Source of the DNA: Methylophaga sulfidovorans | GTDB taxonomy: Bacteria > Pseudomonadota > Gammaproteobacteria > Nitrosococcales > Methylophagaceae | Length of the DNA stretch: 64,000 nucleotides | Direction: 5' to 3' | Assembly: GCF_900114205.1 (NCBI RefSeq) | Contig: NZ_FOSH01000009.1 | Span: 62,001-126,000, forward strand | Part shown: positions 28,498 through 37,663 of the stretch, in pieces | Position numbering within the stretch: the stretch's first letter is position 1 | Layout of the letters: each line of letters opens with the position of its first letter | The notes under the pieces: generated by a model | Databases searched by the model: none | What the model saw: only the letters and a program-made list of their open reading frames with translations | What the model was told of the DNA's origin: nothing | Made by a program: the position numbers and the translations under genes

Positions 28498-28563
28498 TTG
28501 TATGTAATTAAAAAAATTACAATCCATACAATGACTTGTTTTGTATGTTTTTATTGCATACAA
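28498..28563 (+). promoter_or_regulatory. Array of four TTGTATG/CATACAA half-sites upstream of a MocR gene
   Basis: TTGTATG occurs at 28498-28504 and 28541-28547, and its complement CATACAA at 28525-28531 and 28557-28563, so two inverted pairs stand side by side. Centre-to-centre steps are 27, 16 and 16 bases. A separate hyphenated palindrome TGTAATT/AATTACA (28503-28521) is nested inside. It lies 59-124 bases before the MocR start and is the natural candidate for an autoregulatory operator. Confidence 0.6.
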
Positions 28564-28621
28564 AGATAGCAAGGCATAGCATCTACTCCAAATTGTACGG
28601 CTAATGACAAAGGGGTAGACG

Positions 28622-30019
28622 ATGTCTATGTGGTCACCAAGAATTGATACAAATGCCCGGGTTAAATACATCGGTATTGTGGAAGCCATTGAAGCGGACA
28701 TAAAAAACCGCTTATTAAAACCCGGTGATCGTTTGCCTGCACAGAGGCAAATTGCTGATGCACTGTCTATCGATCTGACGACTGTCACACGAGCCATAAA
28801 CGAAGCTGCCAGAAGGGGCTTGGTTGAAACCCAAAGAGGAAATGGCTGCTTTATTGCTCAGACCACCTTTTCTCACTACAACTCATCACAGCTTATTGAA
28901 GGTAAAACACTGGATTTAAGCATGAATAACCCGCCCATTCCAAGCGGATTGAATCTCGAGAAAAAAATTGCTGAAGCAATCAGTGAACTCAGTCTCTCTG
29001 GTATTTCTGCTTCACACCATCTTTGTTATCAGGAAACAGCTGGTCACCCGGATGATCGACTTGCCGGTCAGCAATGGTTGTCATCCAAACTTTCGGGGCT
29101 AAATAGCGATCAACTGCTGATTTCAAGCGGTGCTCACAGTGCTTTGTTTTGTCTATTAAGTTATCTCAAACGCAAAGGAGCAAAAACAATTGCTGCTCCT
29201 GAATTTTCTTATCCCGGATTAAGAGCGATGGCCGATCAGTTACAACTGGACGTCGTCGGTATCAATATGGATGAACAGGGAATCATTCCAGAACAGTTAC
29301 AACTGCAATGTGCCAAACAATCCATTGATGTTTTATATGTGATTCCGAATATTGATAATCCCACGACTGCAACATTGCCTGCTCCACGCAGAGAGACAAT
29401 AACCGCGGTAGCAGAGCAATATAACCTCACCATTATTGAAGATGATCCCTATTATCATTTCATTGATGAGAGATTACCGTCACTGTATAACCTGGCCAGA
29501 CATCGTACCTGGCATGTCGCCACGCTCTCTAAATGTCTCAGCCCTTCATTACGTGTTGCCTATATTGCATCACCAAATATTAATGATGCATTAGGACTAA
29601 CTGAAGAAATGCGAATCAGTCATTTAATGGCACCACCATTAATGACCGCCGTTGTATCGCATTGGATTACACACAATAAAATTGATGAGATTACTCAGGC
29701 GATTAAGGCTGAAAACATCATAAGACAATCATTAGCCAAGTCTATTTTTCAGCAAAGCGATATATGGTCACATCCTGCTTCACCACATCTTTGGCTAAAA
29801 CTGCCTCATGGTTATAAAGCACTGGATTTTTCCGAACAAGCGAGTCGGATAGGTGTGTCTATTGTGCCTTCAACGGCATTTGTCATGTCGCGGAGTCGTA
29901 GCCAGGCCGTACGTATATCACTTGGGGCCAGCAGCGATTTTGAGTCATTAAAACAAGGGTTAACGTTATTGTCGGAGCTATACCGGCCTGGCTTAATCCG
30001 TTCAAAAACCATCGTATAA
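28622..30019 (+). CDS. MocR-type GntR/aminotransferase-fold transcriptional regulator
   Basis: Regulator of 465 residues. An N-terminal GntR winged helix (about 10-80; RLPAQRQIADALSIDLTTVTRAI) is fused to a fold-type-I aminotransferase domain (about 100-460). The PLP lysine is Lys304 in LSKCLSP and Asp274 sits in EDDPYYHF, so PLP binding is likely. MocR proteins sense PLP, amino acids or related metabolites. The gene stands alone, so its target is unknown. The repeated half-sites upstream suggest that it regulates itself. Confidence 0.9.
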   Translation: MSMWSPRIDTNARVKYIGIVEAIEADIKNRLLKPGDRLPAQRQIADALSIDLTTVTRAINEAARRGLVETQRGNGCFIAQTTFSHYNSSQLIEGKTLDLSMNNPPIPSGLNLEKKIAEAISELSLSGISASHHLCYQETAGHPDDRLAGQQWLSSKLSGLNSDQLLISSGAHSALFCLLSYLKRKGAKTIAAPEFSYPGLRAMADQLQLDVVGINMDEQGIIPEQLQLQCAKQSIDVLYVIPNIDNPTTATLPAPRRETITAVAEQYNLTIIEDDPYYHFIDERLPSLYNLARHRTWHVATLSKCLSPSLRVAYIASPNINDALGLTEEMRISHLMAPPLMTAVVSHWITHNKIDEITQAIKAENIIRQSLAKSIFQQSDIWSHPASPHLWLKLPHGYKALDFSEQASRIGVSIVPSTAFVMSRSRSQAVRISLGASSDFESLKQGLTLLSELYRPGLIRSKTIV

Positions 30020-30069
30020 CTATAAAAAACTACTCGTTTTCAGCATTTAGCCACAGAGGAGATCCTGTG

Positions 30070-31488
30070 ATGAGCAAACTATCAGAAATACCTATCAAAG
30101 TTGAAGTTTATGACGCCTTATCCGACTGGGAAGTCCATACCGGTGAGGGGGAGAATGTCATTGCTAAACGAATGAAAGGGCGTTATCGAACATTAAAAAA
30201 CTTCAGTATGTCAGTCTGGCTAATCTATTTTCTTGGCCCATATTTACGTTGGGATGGTCATCAGGCTGTATTGCTTGATATCCCTAAACAACAATTTCAT
30301 TTATTTGGTTTGACCTTATATCCTCAGGATATATGGGTGCTGTCTCTAACGCTGTTGTTCTTCGCTATATTATTAGCTGCAGCGACCAGCATTGCAGGAC
30401 GTGTATTTTGTGGTTATTTCTGTTTCCAGACTGTATGGACTGATGTCTTTACCTTTATCGAAAGTCAGTTTGAAGGTAATACGCCACAAAAGCAGCGTAA
30501 ATTTAATACTGCGCCAATGACCACGAATAAAGCGATTAGAAAATTAGGTAAACATATTGTCTGGTTAGCTATCGCCATTCTTACTGGAATCAGCTTCTCA
30601 GCCTGGTTTACTGATGCGTATCAGCTATGGGGCGATATTTTTTCTCTTCAAGCCGCCACACCAGTCTGGGTTGCGATGGGCATATTTACTTTCTTCACTT
30701 ACTGGTTCGCTGGTTTTATGCGTGAACAAGTGTGTTTCTGGTTATGTCCCTATGCACGTTTACAGGGGGTGATGTATGACCAGGAAACTGTGTTACCTGC
30801 TTATGATGCAGTACGTGGCGAACCAAGAGGTAAGTTATCTCGTTCAGGTACACAAGATGCCAATAAAGGCTCATGCATCGACTGTAAATTATGTGTGGCT
30901 GTCTGCCCGACGGGTATCGATATCCGTAAAGGTCAGCAAGAGGGGTGTATCACCTGTGGTTTATGCATCGATGCCTGTGACAGCATTATGGATAAAATCA
31001 ATGAGCCCAGAGGCCTGATTCGTTACGCGTCCCATAAAGAGCTACATCAAGGTCAAGCTGAAGTCAGCCTATTTAAGCGCCCTAGAGTCATTGTTTACAG
31101 TCTGATCATGGCTTTTTCAATTATCGGTGTGGGGTATGGATTTACTCATTTTGACCCAACCGAATTTAATGTGGTTCATGAAAGAAGACCGTTATATATC
31201 CAAATGAGTAACGGTGATATTCAAAATAAATACACCTTAAAGCTGCTGAATAAAACAGATCAGCCACTTGTTGTGAACTACCACATTGAAGGTCTGTCAT
31301 CAGCTAGCGTAGATGGTTTAGAGCAGGGCGTTACTATAAAACCAGGTAAAGTCGTGCCGGTCACCGCTTTGGTCAGATTACCTTCTGATACTACAGAATC
31401 AGGCTTACATGAATTCCACTTTATCGCTACCAGTGAGGGCAGTTCAGCCATCAGTAACCGCTATAAAGCAGTGTTTATCGCGCCTTGA
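30070..31488 (+). CDS. ccoG: Cytochrome oxidase accessory protein CcoG (FixG/RdxA)
   Basis: Membrane iron-sulfur protein of 472 residues involved in copper handling for cbb3 oxidase assembly. About five membrane helices are visible. Two 4Fe-4S sets follow the fourth: CIDCKLCVAVCP (269-280) and CITCGLCIDACD (293-304). The FCGYFCFQ and CFWLCPYARLQGVMYD motifs are typical. The C-terminal Ig-like domain is periplasmic. GAGGAG precedes ATG 30070. No ccoNOP or ccoIS genes lie near, so it is detached from the usual cluster. Confidence 0.93.
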   Translation: MSKLSEIPIKVEVYDALSDWEVHTGEGENVIAKRMKGRYRTLKNFSMSVWLIYFLGPYLRWDGHQAVLLDIPKQQFHLFGLTLYPQDIWVLSLTLLFFAILLAAATSIAGRVFCGYFCFQTVWTDVFTFIESQFEGNTPQKQRKFNTAPMTTNKAIRKLGKHIVWLAIAILTGISFSAWFTDAYQLWGDIFSLQAATPVWVAMGIFTFFTYWFAGFMREQVCFWLCPYARLQGVMYDQETVLPAYDAVRGEPRGKLSRSGTQDANKGSCIDCKLCVAVCPTGIDIRKGQQEGCITCGLCIDACDSIMDKINEPRGLIRYASHKELHQGQAEVSLFKRPRVIVYSLIMAFSIIGVGYGFTHFDPTEFNVVHERRPLYIQMSNGDIQNKYTLKLLNKTDQPLVVNYHIEGLSSASVDGLEQGVTIKPGKVVPVTALVRLPSDTTESGLHEFHFIATSEGSSAISNRYKAVFIAP

Positions 31489-31592
31489 TTTGATATAGAT
31501 ATTACAGAAGGTTAATCATGTATCAGTATGATTTTTATAAAAAAGACTAGTTATCATTGGCGTTATTCAATACGTGATGATAGCTAAAAAAG

Positions 31593-31619
31593 AGCCCCAC
31601 TAATGGTGGGGCTTTTTTT
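31593..31619. terminator. Bidirectional terminator embedded in the end of a regulator gene
   Basis: AGCCCCAC (31593-31600) pairs with GTGGGGCT (31606-31613), with a five-base loop. A run of seven T follows on the + strand and an A run precedes it, so it works in both directions. The stop codon and last codons of the minus-strand LuxR-type regulator lie inside the loop and stem. Confidence 0.85.
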
Positions 31620-32223
31620 GTGTATCTAAATAATGTTTGGCTTTAAGCACGGCTTCCGTTCGGTTTGATACCTGAAGTGTATTCAAAATAGCACGGACAT
31701 GAATTTTAACGGTGCTTTCACTTAAGCCCATATCTAAAGCAATACGTTTGTTCGATGCGCCGTTTGACATCATAGCTAATACTTCTTGCTGGCGAGGCGT
31801 GAAATCAAAAGCTTCCTGGTGTGTTGGGTTCTTAGGCAAAGTGGGATGAATTGAAATACCATGATTGAGTATTAATGATAATGCTTGAATTATTTCCTCG
31901 TTTTTCATGGATTTAAGGATATAACCTAAAGCACCGGCAGCCATGGCACTCTGTGTATCTTCTGGATTATCTGAGGAGGTGATGACAATTAGAGGTATAT
32001 CTGGGAAACGTTGCTTTATCTGTTTTATGCCATCAACAAAATCAAGACCGGGCATATGTAAGTCCACAATAAATGCCGACCAGTCTTGTTCTGATTGCAT
32101 TCGTTGAATCAACTCATCAAAACTCGTCGCCTCAGTGCAGCTATAGTCTGTAAAGTGTTGCATTATCAACATGACTAATGCGTCACGATATAGCTCATGG
32201 TCATCAGCAATCAGCAATTTCAT
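31600..32223 (-). CDS. NarL/FixJ-type response regulator
   Basis: Regulator of 207 residues. The receiver domain has Asp54 (FIVDLHMPG) and the switch lysine region LKSMKNEE. A LuxR-type helix-turn-helix lies at about 140-200 (LAMMSNGASNKRIALDMGLSESTVKIHV). It is divergent from the hybrid kinase at 32314, its likely partner. A closely similar regulator sits at 59152 next to a second such kinase. Its final codons form part of a terminator stem. Confidence 0.92.
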   Translation of the reverse strand: MKLLIADDHELYRDALVMLIMQHFTDYSCTEATSFDELIQRMQSEQDWSAFIVDLHMPGLDFVDGIKQIKQRFPDIPLIVITSSDNPEDTQSAMAAGALGYILKSMKNEEIIQALSLILNHGISIHPTLPKNPTHQEAFDFTPRQQEVLAMMSNGASNKRIALDMGLSESTVKIHVRAILNTLQVSNRTEAVLKAKHYLDTQKKPHH

Positions 32224-32313
32224 GATGTTTATTTATCATTCCTTCAGGTTGTATGGCAAAGTATCGCATGACCGTATTTTCTTGTCCTGTTGAGATGACT
32301 TAATCTGATCGTA

Positions 32314-34497
32314 ATGAATACACAGCAAAAGTGGTTTTTACCTGAACGAACGAAAACGATTGCGATCTGGGCTGCTGTTGTTATGGTGTGCGGCCTGTCA
32401 TTTTCACTACTTGGATTTCTTGAATTACAAAAAATCACTCAGCAACGCTTGTTTGTGGAAAGTGAAAAAAATGTACGTTCGCATATCGAACAAATTCAGA
32501 CCAACATTGATATTTCCTTAGATTCATTAACGAATGTCGCCAACCTCTACCAAGCCAGAGGTGACATCAGCACTGAACAACTGCAACGTATATTTAATAC
32601 TGAAACACATTATCATGCCGGCACCCGTGGTTTAGCCTGGGTACCAAAGGTAACTGAACAAGCGTTGCCAGAGTTTGAGCAACGTGTTCGTTCTGAGGGG
32701 GTAAGGAATTATCATGTCTATGATGTAACAGGTCATGGCATGCCAAAACCGGTGAATGAACATACCGTCTACTTTCCTGTTCGGGCAGTGTATCCGCCTT
32801 TAGGGACTGACCTGAGGTATGGTCTTAATTTAGCAGCTGTGGCAACACGTGAGCATGTGATGACCAAAGCAAGTAATACACATAAAACAGCTATTACCGA
32901 TCGTGTCTCGATTTTTTATCAGCAACAGCATTTATATGGATTTCAGGCTTTCCATCCCTTATTTGATAAAGAACAGAATCTGTTAGGTTATGTGGTTGGC
33001 TTATATGATTTTGATGGACTATTTGGTGATGTGTTCGATAACGATGATGTCGGGCTGGCTTTATACGATGGCAGTACTAATAGCCAACAATTGCTTTATA
33101 GCAAAAATACCGAATTATCCAGCGTCATTCAGTTAAGGAAAAGTATAGATCTGCACTGGACGTTTCCATTGCAAGTCGCTGATAAACAATGGCTTATCAG
33201 TATTTTTCCTGATGTTAGTGAACACCGCGCATCTGGTTCCTATATACCTTATATTGGGCTGATTGCAGGGGCCATAATCACCAGTTTACTGTCGGTATAT
33301 TTATTTCTGGCTTTATTAAGAGCACAACAATTAGCCGAAATGAGTCACTACCTTGCAGGCACCCATCAACAACTCGATACCCAAAAACATTTAAAACAAC
33401 TGGCTGATGAAGCCAATGAAGCCAAGTCTAACTTATTACGTGCTGCCAGCCATGATCTCAGACAGCCTCTTCATACAATCGGCCTATTGACCGAGCTATT
33501 AACTCAAAGCCAGGACTCTAAGCAGCAAAAATTACTGGTTGGGAAAATTCATTCTGCCGTCGACAATATGGATACCATGTTTGGTGCCTTGCTGGATTTG
33601 AGTCAGTTAGATGCAGGTAAACTCAATAGCCAAGCCGATGTTTTCCCGATTAGCCGAATTCTCGATAAGTTATTTGTTGAATTTGAGATTGTGGCAGAAG
33701 AGAAGGGGCTTGAACTTCACTATATCTATAGCTCAGCGGTTATTAAAACCGATCCTAATTTACTTGAACGAATGCTACGGAATCTGTTGAGTAATGCGAT
33801 TCGTTACACATCAAAAGGGCGAGTGATTATTGGTTGTCGACGTCATTCTGACTTTGTCCGAATCTGTGTGCTGGACTCAGGTATTGGCATAAAACAGCAG
33901 GCACAACAACATATTTACCAGGCGTTTTATCGTGAAGATGAAGCCCGGAAAATGGTTGATAAAGGACTGGGACTGGGCTTGTCGATCGTGAATAAAACTG
34001 CTCAAAACCTCAACTTAAATTTTGCTTTTCAGTCAGTTGAAGGTAAAGGCAGTCTATTTTATATTGATGCTCCATATGCCGATGCTGCTTTAGTGATAAA
34101 TACTAGCGTGACGCACTTAGCAAGTTTTGAACACTTGAACCTGACTATCTGGTTAATAGAGGATGATGCTGATACGCGTTATGGCATGCAACAGTTGCTG
34201 GCAAGCTGGAATTGTCAGTGTCAGAGTTTTGCCGATAAAACCACACTGTTAGATTATTTAAAAATATCACCTCTAAAACCCGATGTCATTTTGGCTGATT
34301 ATCATTTAGTTGGAGATAATGGCCTCGAGCTGAGCCAGTTGATCTGCGATTTCTATAAACAAATCATACCGACACTGATGGTGACCGCCTCAGTAGAACT
34401 GGAGCAAACGATCAGGCAAGTCGCCAAGCTTGATGTGTTAATTAAACCTGTTCAGCCAGAATCGTTGTATCGGTGGTTACGCAATACACTTAGCTAG
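32314..34497 (+). CDS. CHASE-domain hybrid histidine kinase
   Basis: Sensor of 727 residues. A membrane helix (about 15-36) is followed by a periplasmic CHASE domain (about 45-300, with TRGLAWVP and VYFPVRAVYPP), a second helix (about 312-336), HisKA with His380 in AASHDLRQPLH, an ATPase domain (GLGLGLSIV) and a C-terminal receiver (about 606-727; IWLIEDDADTR, ILADYHL). The DLRQPLH form of the H box is the same as in the kinase at 59769. CHASE domains bind small extracellular ligands. It is divergent from the regulator at 31600. Confidence 0.92.
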   Translation: MNTQQKWFLPERTKTIAIWAAVVMVCGLSFSLLGFLELQKITQQRLFVESEKNVRSHIEQIQTNIDISLDSLTNVANLYQARGDISTEQLQRIFNTETHYHAGTRGLAWVPKVTEQALPEFEQRVRSEGVRNYHVYDVTGHGMPKPVNEHTVYFPVRAVYPPLGTDLRYGLNLAAVATREHVMTKASNTHKTAITDRVSIFYQQQHLYGFQAFHPLFDKEQNLLGYVVGLYDFDGLFGDVFDNDDVGLALYDGSTNSQQLLYSKNTELSSVIQLRKSIDLHWTFPLQVADKQWLISIFPDVSEHRASGSYIPYIGLIAGAIITSLLSVYLFLALLRAQQLAEMSHYLAGTHQQLDTQKHLKQLADEANEAKSNLLRAASHDLRQPLHTIGLLTELLTQSQDSKQQKLLVGKIHSAVDNMDTMFGALLDLSQLDAGKLNSQADVFPISRILDKLFVEFEIVAEEKGLELHYIYSSAVIKTDPNLLERMLRNLLSNAIRYTSKGRVIIGCRRHSDFVRICVLDSGIGIKQQAQQHIYQAFYREDEARKMVDKGLGLGLSIVNKTAQNLNLNFAFQSVEGKGSLFYIDAPYADAALVINTSVTHLASFEHLNLTIWLIEDDADTRYGMQQLLASWNCQCQSFADKTTLLDYLKISPLKPDVILADYHLVGDNGLELSQLICDFYKQIIPTLMVTASVELEQTIRQVAKLDVLIKPVQPESLYRWLRNTLS

Positions 34498-34511
34498 TCC
34501 GATCGGACTAG
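34494..34511. repeat. 18-bp perfect palindrome at the end of the kinase gene
   Basis: CTAGTCCGATCGGACTAG is self-complementary over all 18 bases and spans the stop codon of the CHASE kinase, 77 bases before the SRPBCC gene. With no loop it fits a protein-binding site better than a hairpin terminator. Confidence 0.7.
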
Positions 34512-34587
34512 TCCATCAGGAGAATAGCTTTAAACCGTATGGACTGAAATAATCATAGTTCCTCAAAAAAATAATAAGGACAAGACA

Positions 34588-35097
34588 ATGACAACACGCA
34601 CAGTTTTAAAAACCGCATTAACTACCGCGCTGATGTTGACCAGCTTATCCACTTTTGCAGCAGGTAATTTATCCGTTGACGAACAGGTTAGCGTGAATGC
34701 CAGTCCAGCTACAGTGTGGAAAATGGTGGGGAATTTTAATGGTCTGGATGTCTGGCATCCTGTTGTGGTTGGTAGTGATCTCAAATCAGGTAACAATAAT
34801 GAGGTTGATGCAGAGCGTATTTTATCCTTAGGCAATGGCGGGACAATTCTCGAACAGCTCACAGCTTATTCTGATTCTGATAACAGCTACTCATATGCCA
34901 TCCTGGAATCACCTTTACCTGTAAAAAACTATGAGTCAACTATCTCTGTATCGGATGATGGCAAAGGTAAATCAATTGTTAGCTGGAGCTCAACTTTTGA
35001 TGCCGCCGACGGTGTTGATGATCAAGCAGCGATTGATGCAATAACAGGTGTTTATAACGCTGGCTTAAACCAGTTACAAAAAGATTTTGCTCAATAA
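34588..35097 (+). CDS. Exported SRPBCC (polyketide cyclase-like) protein
   Basis: Protein of 169 residues with a signal peptide ending near FAAG. The mature part has the START-like SRPBCC layout: VSVNASPATVWKMVGNFNGLDVWHP near the N-terminus, a strand-rich middle and a C-terminal helix (AAIDAITGVYNAGLNQLQKDF). These folds bind hydrophobic ligands. The ligand here is unknown, and a periplasmic location is less common for the family. It is monocistronic with a strong terminator. Confidence 0.85.
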   Translation: MTTRTVLKTALTTALMLTSLSTFAAGNLSVDEQVSVNASPATVWKMVGNFNGLDVWHPVVVGSDLKSGNNNEVDAERILSLGNGGTILEQLTAYSDSDNSYSYAILESPLPVKNYESTISVSDDGKGKSIVSWSSTFDAADGVDDQAAIDAITGVYNAGLNQLQKDFAQ

Positions 35098-35122
35098 ATA
35101 AACGTTTCACAGCATAATTGAT

Positions 35123-35159
35123 TACGCTGGAAAGAGGGGCTTTCCAGCGTATTTCTTTT
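35123..35159 (+). terminator. Rho-independent terminator after the SRPBCC gene
   Basis: Twelve-base arms (35123-35134 and 35140-35151), a five-base loop and a T-rich tail (TTTCTTTTT) follow the stop by 25 bases. Confidence 0.88.
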
Positions 35160-35231
35160 TAAGATTTGCTTATTATTTACTGTCTGAGTGATAACATGCA
35201 CACTGATTATTCACACTTAGATGGTTCATGC

Positions 35232-36425
35232 ATGACTCAGCCTCAGACGGCAACACAAACTCAACGGATACAAGTTATTACAGCAGGTATCTGTGCAGTC
35301 ATCTTAACGGTCGGTATTGCACGTTTCTCCTATACACCATTTTTGCCACACATGTTAAGTCAGACAGACTTAACGATTGTAAACGGTGGCTGGCTGGCAA
35401 CGTTTAATTACATAGGCTACCTGACCGGTGTGATATTAGTATCATTCACCAATAATCTCGCGTTTAAGTTTCGTTTTTATCAATGTTGTTTGGTGATTGC
35501 TGTTCTGTCTACCATTGCAATGGGGATAACAACAGAACTCTATGGCTGGGTCGCATTGCGGTTTATTGCTGGAGTGAGTGGAACTGCTGGCGTCATATTG
35601 TCATCAGGCTTTGTCTTAAGTTGGCTGAAACATCATCAATTCAAGCCTGAGCTTGGCTTACATTTCATGGGGCTTGGCCTTGGTATAGCAATACCGGGAA
35701 CAGCTGTCGTGTTGATGAATCACTTTTATGCCTGGGATAGTCAATGGATCCTGATGGGGCTATTTGGCATTGTGTTTTTTATACCTGCCTGGCTATGGAT
35801 ACCGCCACCACATTCAACACAACATAAAGCCTCGCAAACACTGGCTGAGCCACCGCGTAGTTGGATGATAAAACTTATCTTAGCTTATGCCTGTGCTGGT
35901 GTTGGGTATGTAGTCAGTGCCACTTTTATAGTGGCAATTCTGGAAGACATGCCTCAATTAGCTGGCAAAGGCGACTGGATATGGGTAGTACTTGGCCTTG
36001 CGGCAACACCGGCCTGTTTTTTATGGGATAAAGTGGCTAATAAGATAGGGGAGCTCAATACCTTATTACTGACCTATGTTCTACAGATTGTTGCAATTCT
36101 GATTCCCGTTTTTTCTGACTCATTGCTGACCAATATGATTGCTGCCGCTATCTTTGGTGTTACCTTTACCGGCATCGTTAGCTTGATGCTGACGTTTATT
36201 GGTCACAAATTTCCCAAAAATCCAGCAAAAGCCATGGCGCGTTTAACCATTTGTTACGGCATAGCACAAATCATTGCTCCTGCAGCAGCGGGATATCTGG
36301 CTAGTCATAATGGTAACTATCATCTTGCTTTGATTTTGACGGCGGTGATTATGGTTGCGGGAATAGTCTTTCTAGTCGCAGTCAAAAGTGAAAAGTTTGT
36401 GACGACAAAAGAAACAGTATATTAG
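35232..36425 (+). CDS. YbfB/YjiJ family MFS transporter
   Basis: Membrane transporter of 397 residues with about twelve helices. The opening segment (AVILTVGIARFSYTPFLPHML) is characteristic of the YbfB/YjiJ branch of the major facilitator superfamily, whose substrates are largely unknown. I use ATG 35232; in-frame starts at 35196 or 35166 would add a hydrophilic extension that the family lacks. It follows the SRPBCC terminator directly and may have its promoter in that gap. Confidence 0.85.
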   Translation: MTQPQTATQTQRIQVITAGICAVILTVGIARFSYTPFLPHMLSQTDLTIVNGGWLATFNYIGYLTGVILVSFTNNLAFKFRFYQCCLVIAVLSTIAMGITTELYGWVALRFIAGVSGTAGVILSSGFVLSWLKHHQFKPELGLHFMGLGLGIAIPGTAVVLMNHFYAWDSQWILMGLFGIVFFIPAWLWIPPPHSTQHKASQTLAEPPRSWMIKLILAYACAGVGYVVSATFIVAILEDMPQLAGKGDWIWVVLGLAATPACFLWDKVANKIGELNTLLLTYVLQIVAILIPVFSDSLLTNMIAAAIFGVTFTGIVSLMLTFIGHKFPKNPAKAMARLTICYGIAQIIAPAAAGYLASHNGNYHLALILTAVIMVAGIVFLVAVKSEKFVTTKETVY

Positions 36426-36725
36426 GCAGGCTTTATTAGCCGTCTCTGAGAGGCTTTGCAGCTCAAGAGAATAAGATCTTAGATTTAATCATATACCTGA
36501 GTAGAAATAATACATTCTTTTTTGTGCGCTAATTCATAATAATTACAATCACATATTGTGACTTGGACGATCTTTATCTACACTCAGCCATTCGCAATGG
36601 AAAGCACTCACAAAAGTACATTCAATTTTTTATATATATTTATGTCGTCCACTTGTGAGTGCTTTCCGCCCATTATTCTTAGCCAAAATCTCAGTCGGAA
36701 ACTCAGCTTAATAGCGCTTTAAGTT
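36426..36725. other. Convergent intergenic region with a long inverted repeat
   Basis: No gene is visible between the MFS stop and the AraC stop. A weak bulged hairpin sits at 36438-36455, just past the MFS gene. A perfect 15-base inverted repeat (36599-36613 and 36653-36667) encloses a 39-base AT-rich core and is listed separately. Confidence 0.6.
36599..36667. repeat. 15-bp perfect inverted repeat around an AT-rich core
   Basis: GGAAAGCACTCACAA at 36599-36613 is exactly complementary to 36653-36667. The 39-base centre is rich in A and T (TTTTTTATATATATTTAT). Neither side has a T run, so it is a poor terminator. It could be a very small mobile-element remnant or a cruciform. Confidence 0.75.
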
Positions 36726-37610
36726 TTAAACGGCCATTGATTGAAGCTGAATATCTTTGCTCGGTGGCTGACCAAAAAAGCGGCTATATTCCCGACTAAA
36801 TTGTGACACGCTGGAATAACCTACGTGCATACAGGCGGTACTGACATCCATCATTTTTGACAGCATAAGATGTTTCGCTTCATAAAGACGTAACTCTTTT
36901 TGAAACTGTAACGGACTCATCGAGGTTATCGCCTTAAAGTGATGATGAAACGATGAGATGCTCATATTGACGCGTTCAGCCAGCTCATCCACTTTCATCG
37001 GTTCAGTAAAGTTTTCCTGCAACCAGGAAATAGCCGCCGAGACTTTTTGTAGATGGGAATCTGTGGTTGCAATCTGTACCACCAATTTGCCGATATGACT
37101 TTGTAACAGGCGAATATAAATTTCTTCCATCACTAATGGTATGAGCAACTCGGACACACCTGTTTGTGCTGACAAAGCAATTAAACGTGTAGTTGCTTCG
37201 ATAATGTAAGGATTAGCCGGACCGATGAAAATAGGTTTGCTTGCAGTCGTTTTTGGTAGACCGTATGGAAAGACTTTTAATGCCGTTTCAGCCAGTTTTT
37301 GCTGATCAATATCAATGATCAGACATAAATAAGGTTCATCTTCACTGGCCTCAATAATCCTGGCAGAGACGGGCACTTCTGTGGAATAAACAGCCATTCT
37401 GGAATCATCATACTCATATACATCAGTGCCGATAATGGCGCGTTTAGCACCTTGAGCAATAACGCAGATACCAGGCTGGCTATTACCTCGAACAGCGACC
37501 TCGTCAATGTGTGATACACGAAAAACGCGGACACCGGGAATAGGTAAATCAAACAGGCCATCGTGTGGGGCATAGCGGCTAAGCAATTCAGCCAGAGGTT
37601 TTGTATTCAT
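36726..37610 (-). CDS. AraC-family transcriptional regulator (YqhC-like)
   Basis: Regulator of 294 residues. The N-terminal domain (about 1-180) is of the AraC_N type found in YqhC. The C-terminal double helix-turn-helix is at about 190-290 (LAERVNMSISSFHHHFKAITSMSPLQFQKELRL, GYSSVSQFSREYSRFFGQPPSKD). It lies 53 bases after the alcohol dehydrogenase gene on the same strand. The pairing of such a regulator with an alcohol dehydrogenase/aldehyde reductase is typical, so it probably controls aldehyde detoxification. Confidence 0.88.
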   Translation of the reverse strand: MNTKPLAELLSRYAPHDGLFDLPIPGVRVFRVSHIDEVAVRGNSQPGICVIAQGAKRAIIGTDVYEYDDSRMAVYSTEVPVSARIIEASEDEPYLCLIIDIDQQKLAETALKVFPYGLPKTTASKPIFIGPANPYIIEATTRLIALSAQTGVSELLIPLVMEEIYIRLLQSHIGKLVVQIATTDSHLQKVSAAISWLQENFTEPMKVDELAERVNMSISSFHHHFKAITSMSPLQFQKELRLYEAKHLMLSKMMDVSTACMHVGYSSVSQFSREYSRFFGQPPSKDIQLQSMAV

Positions 37611-37663
37611 ATGTGTTGTCAGAAAATGAAAAGGGCAGCCAAAACTGACTGCCCAGATACTTA

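Noticed and set aside
36550-36563. TCACATATTGTGA, reminiscent of a CRP site
   Set aside because: The half-sites are in the wrong order (CRP needs TGTGA first) and the site lies downstream of two convergent genes.
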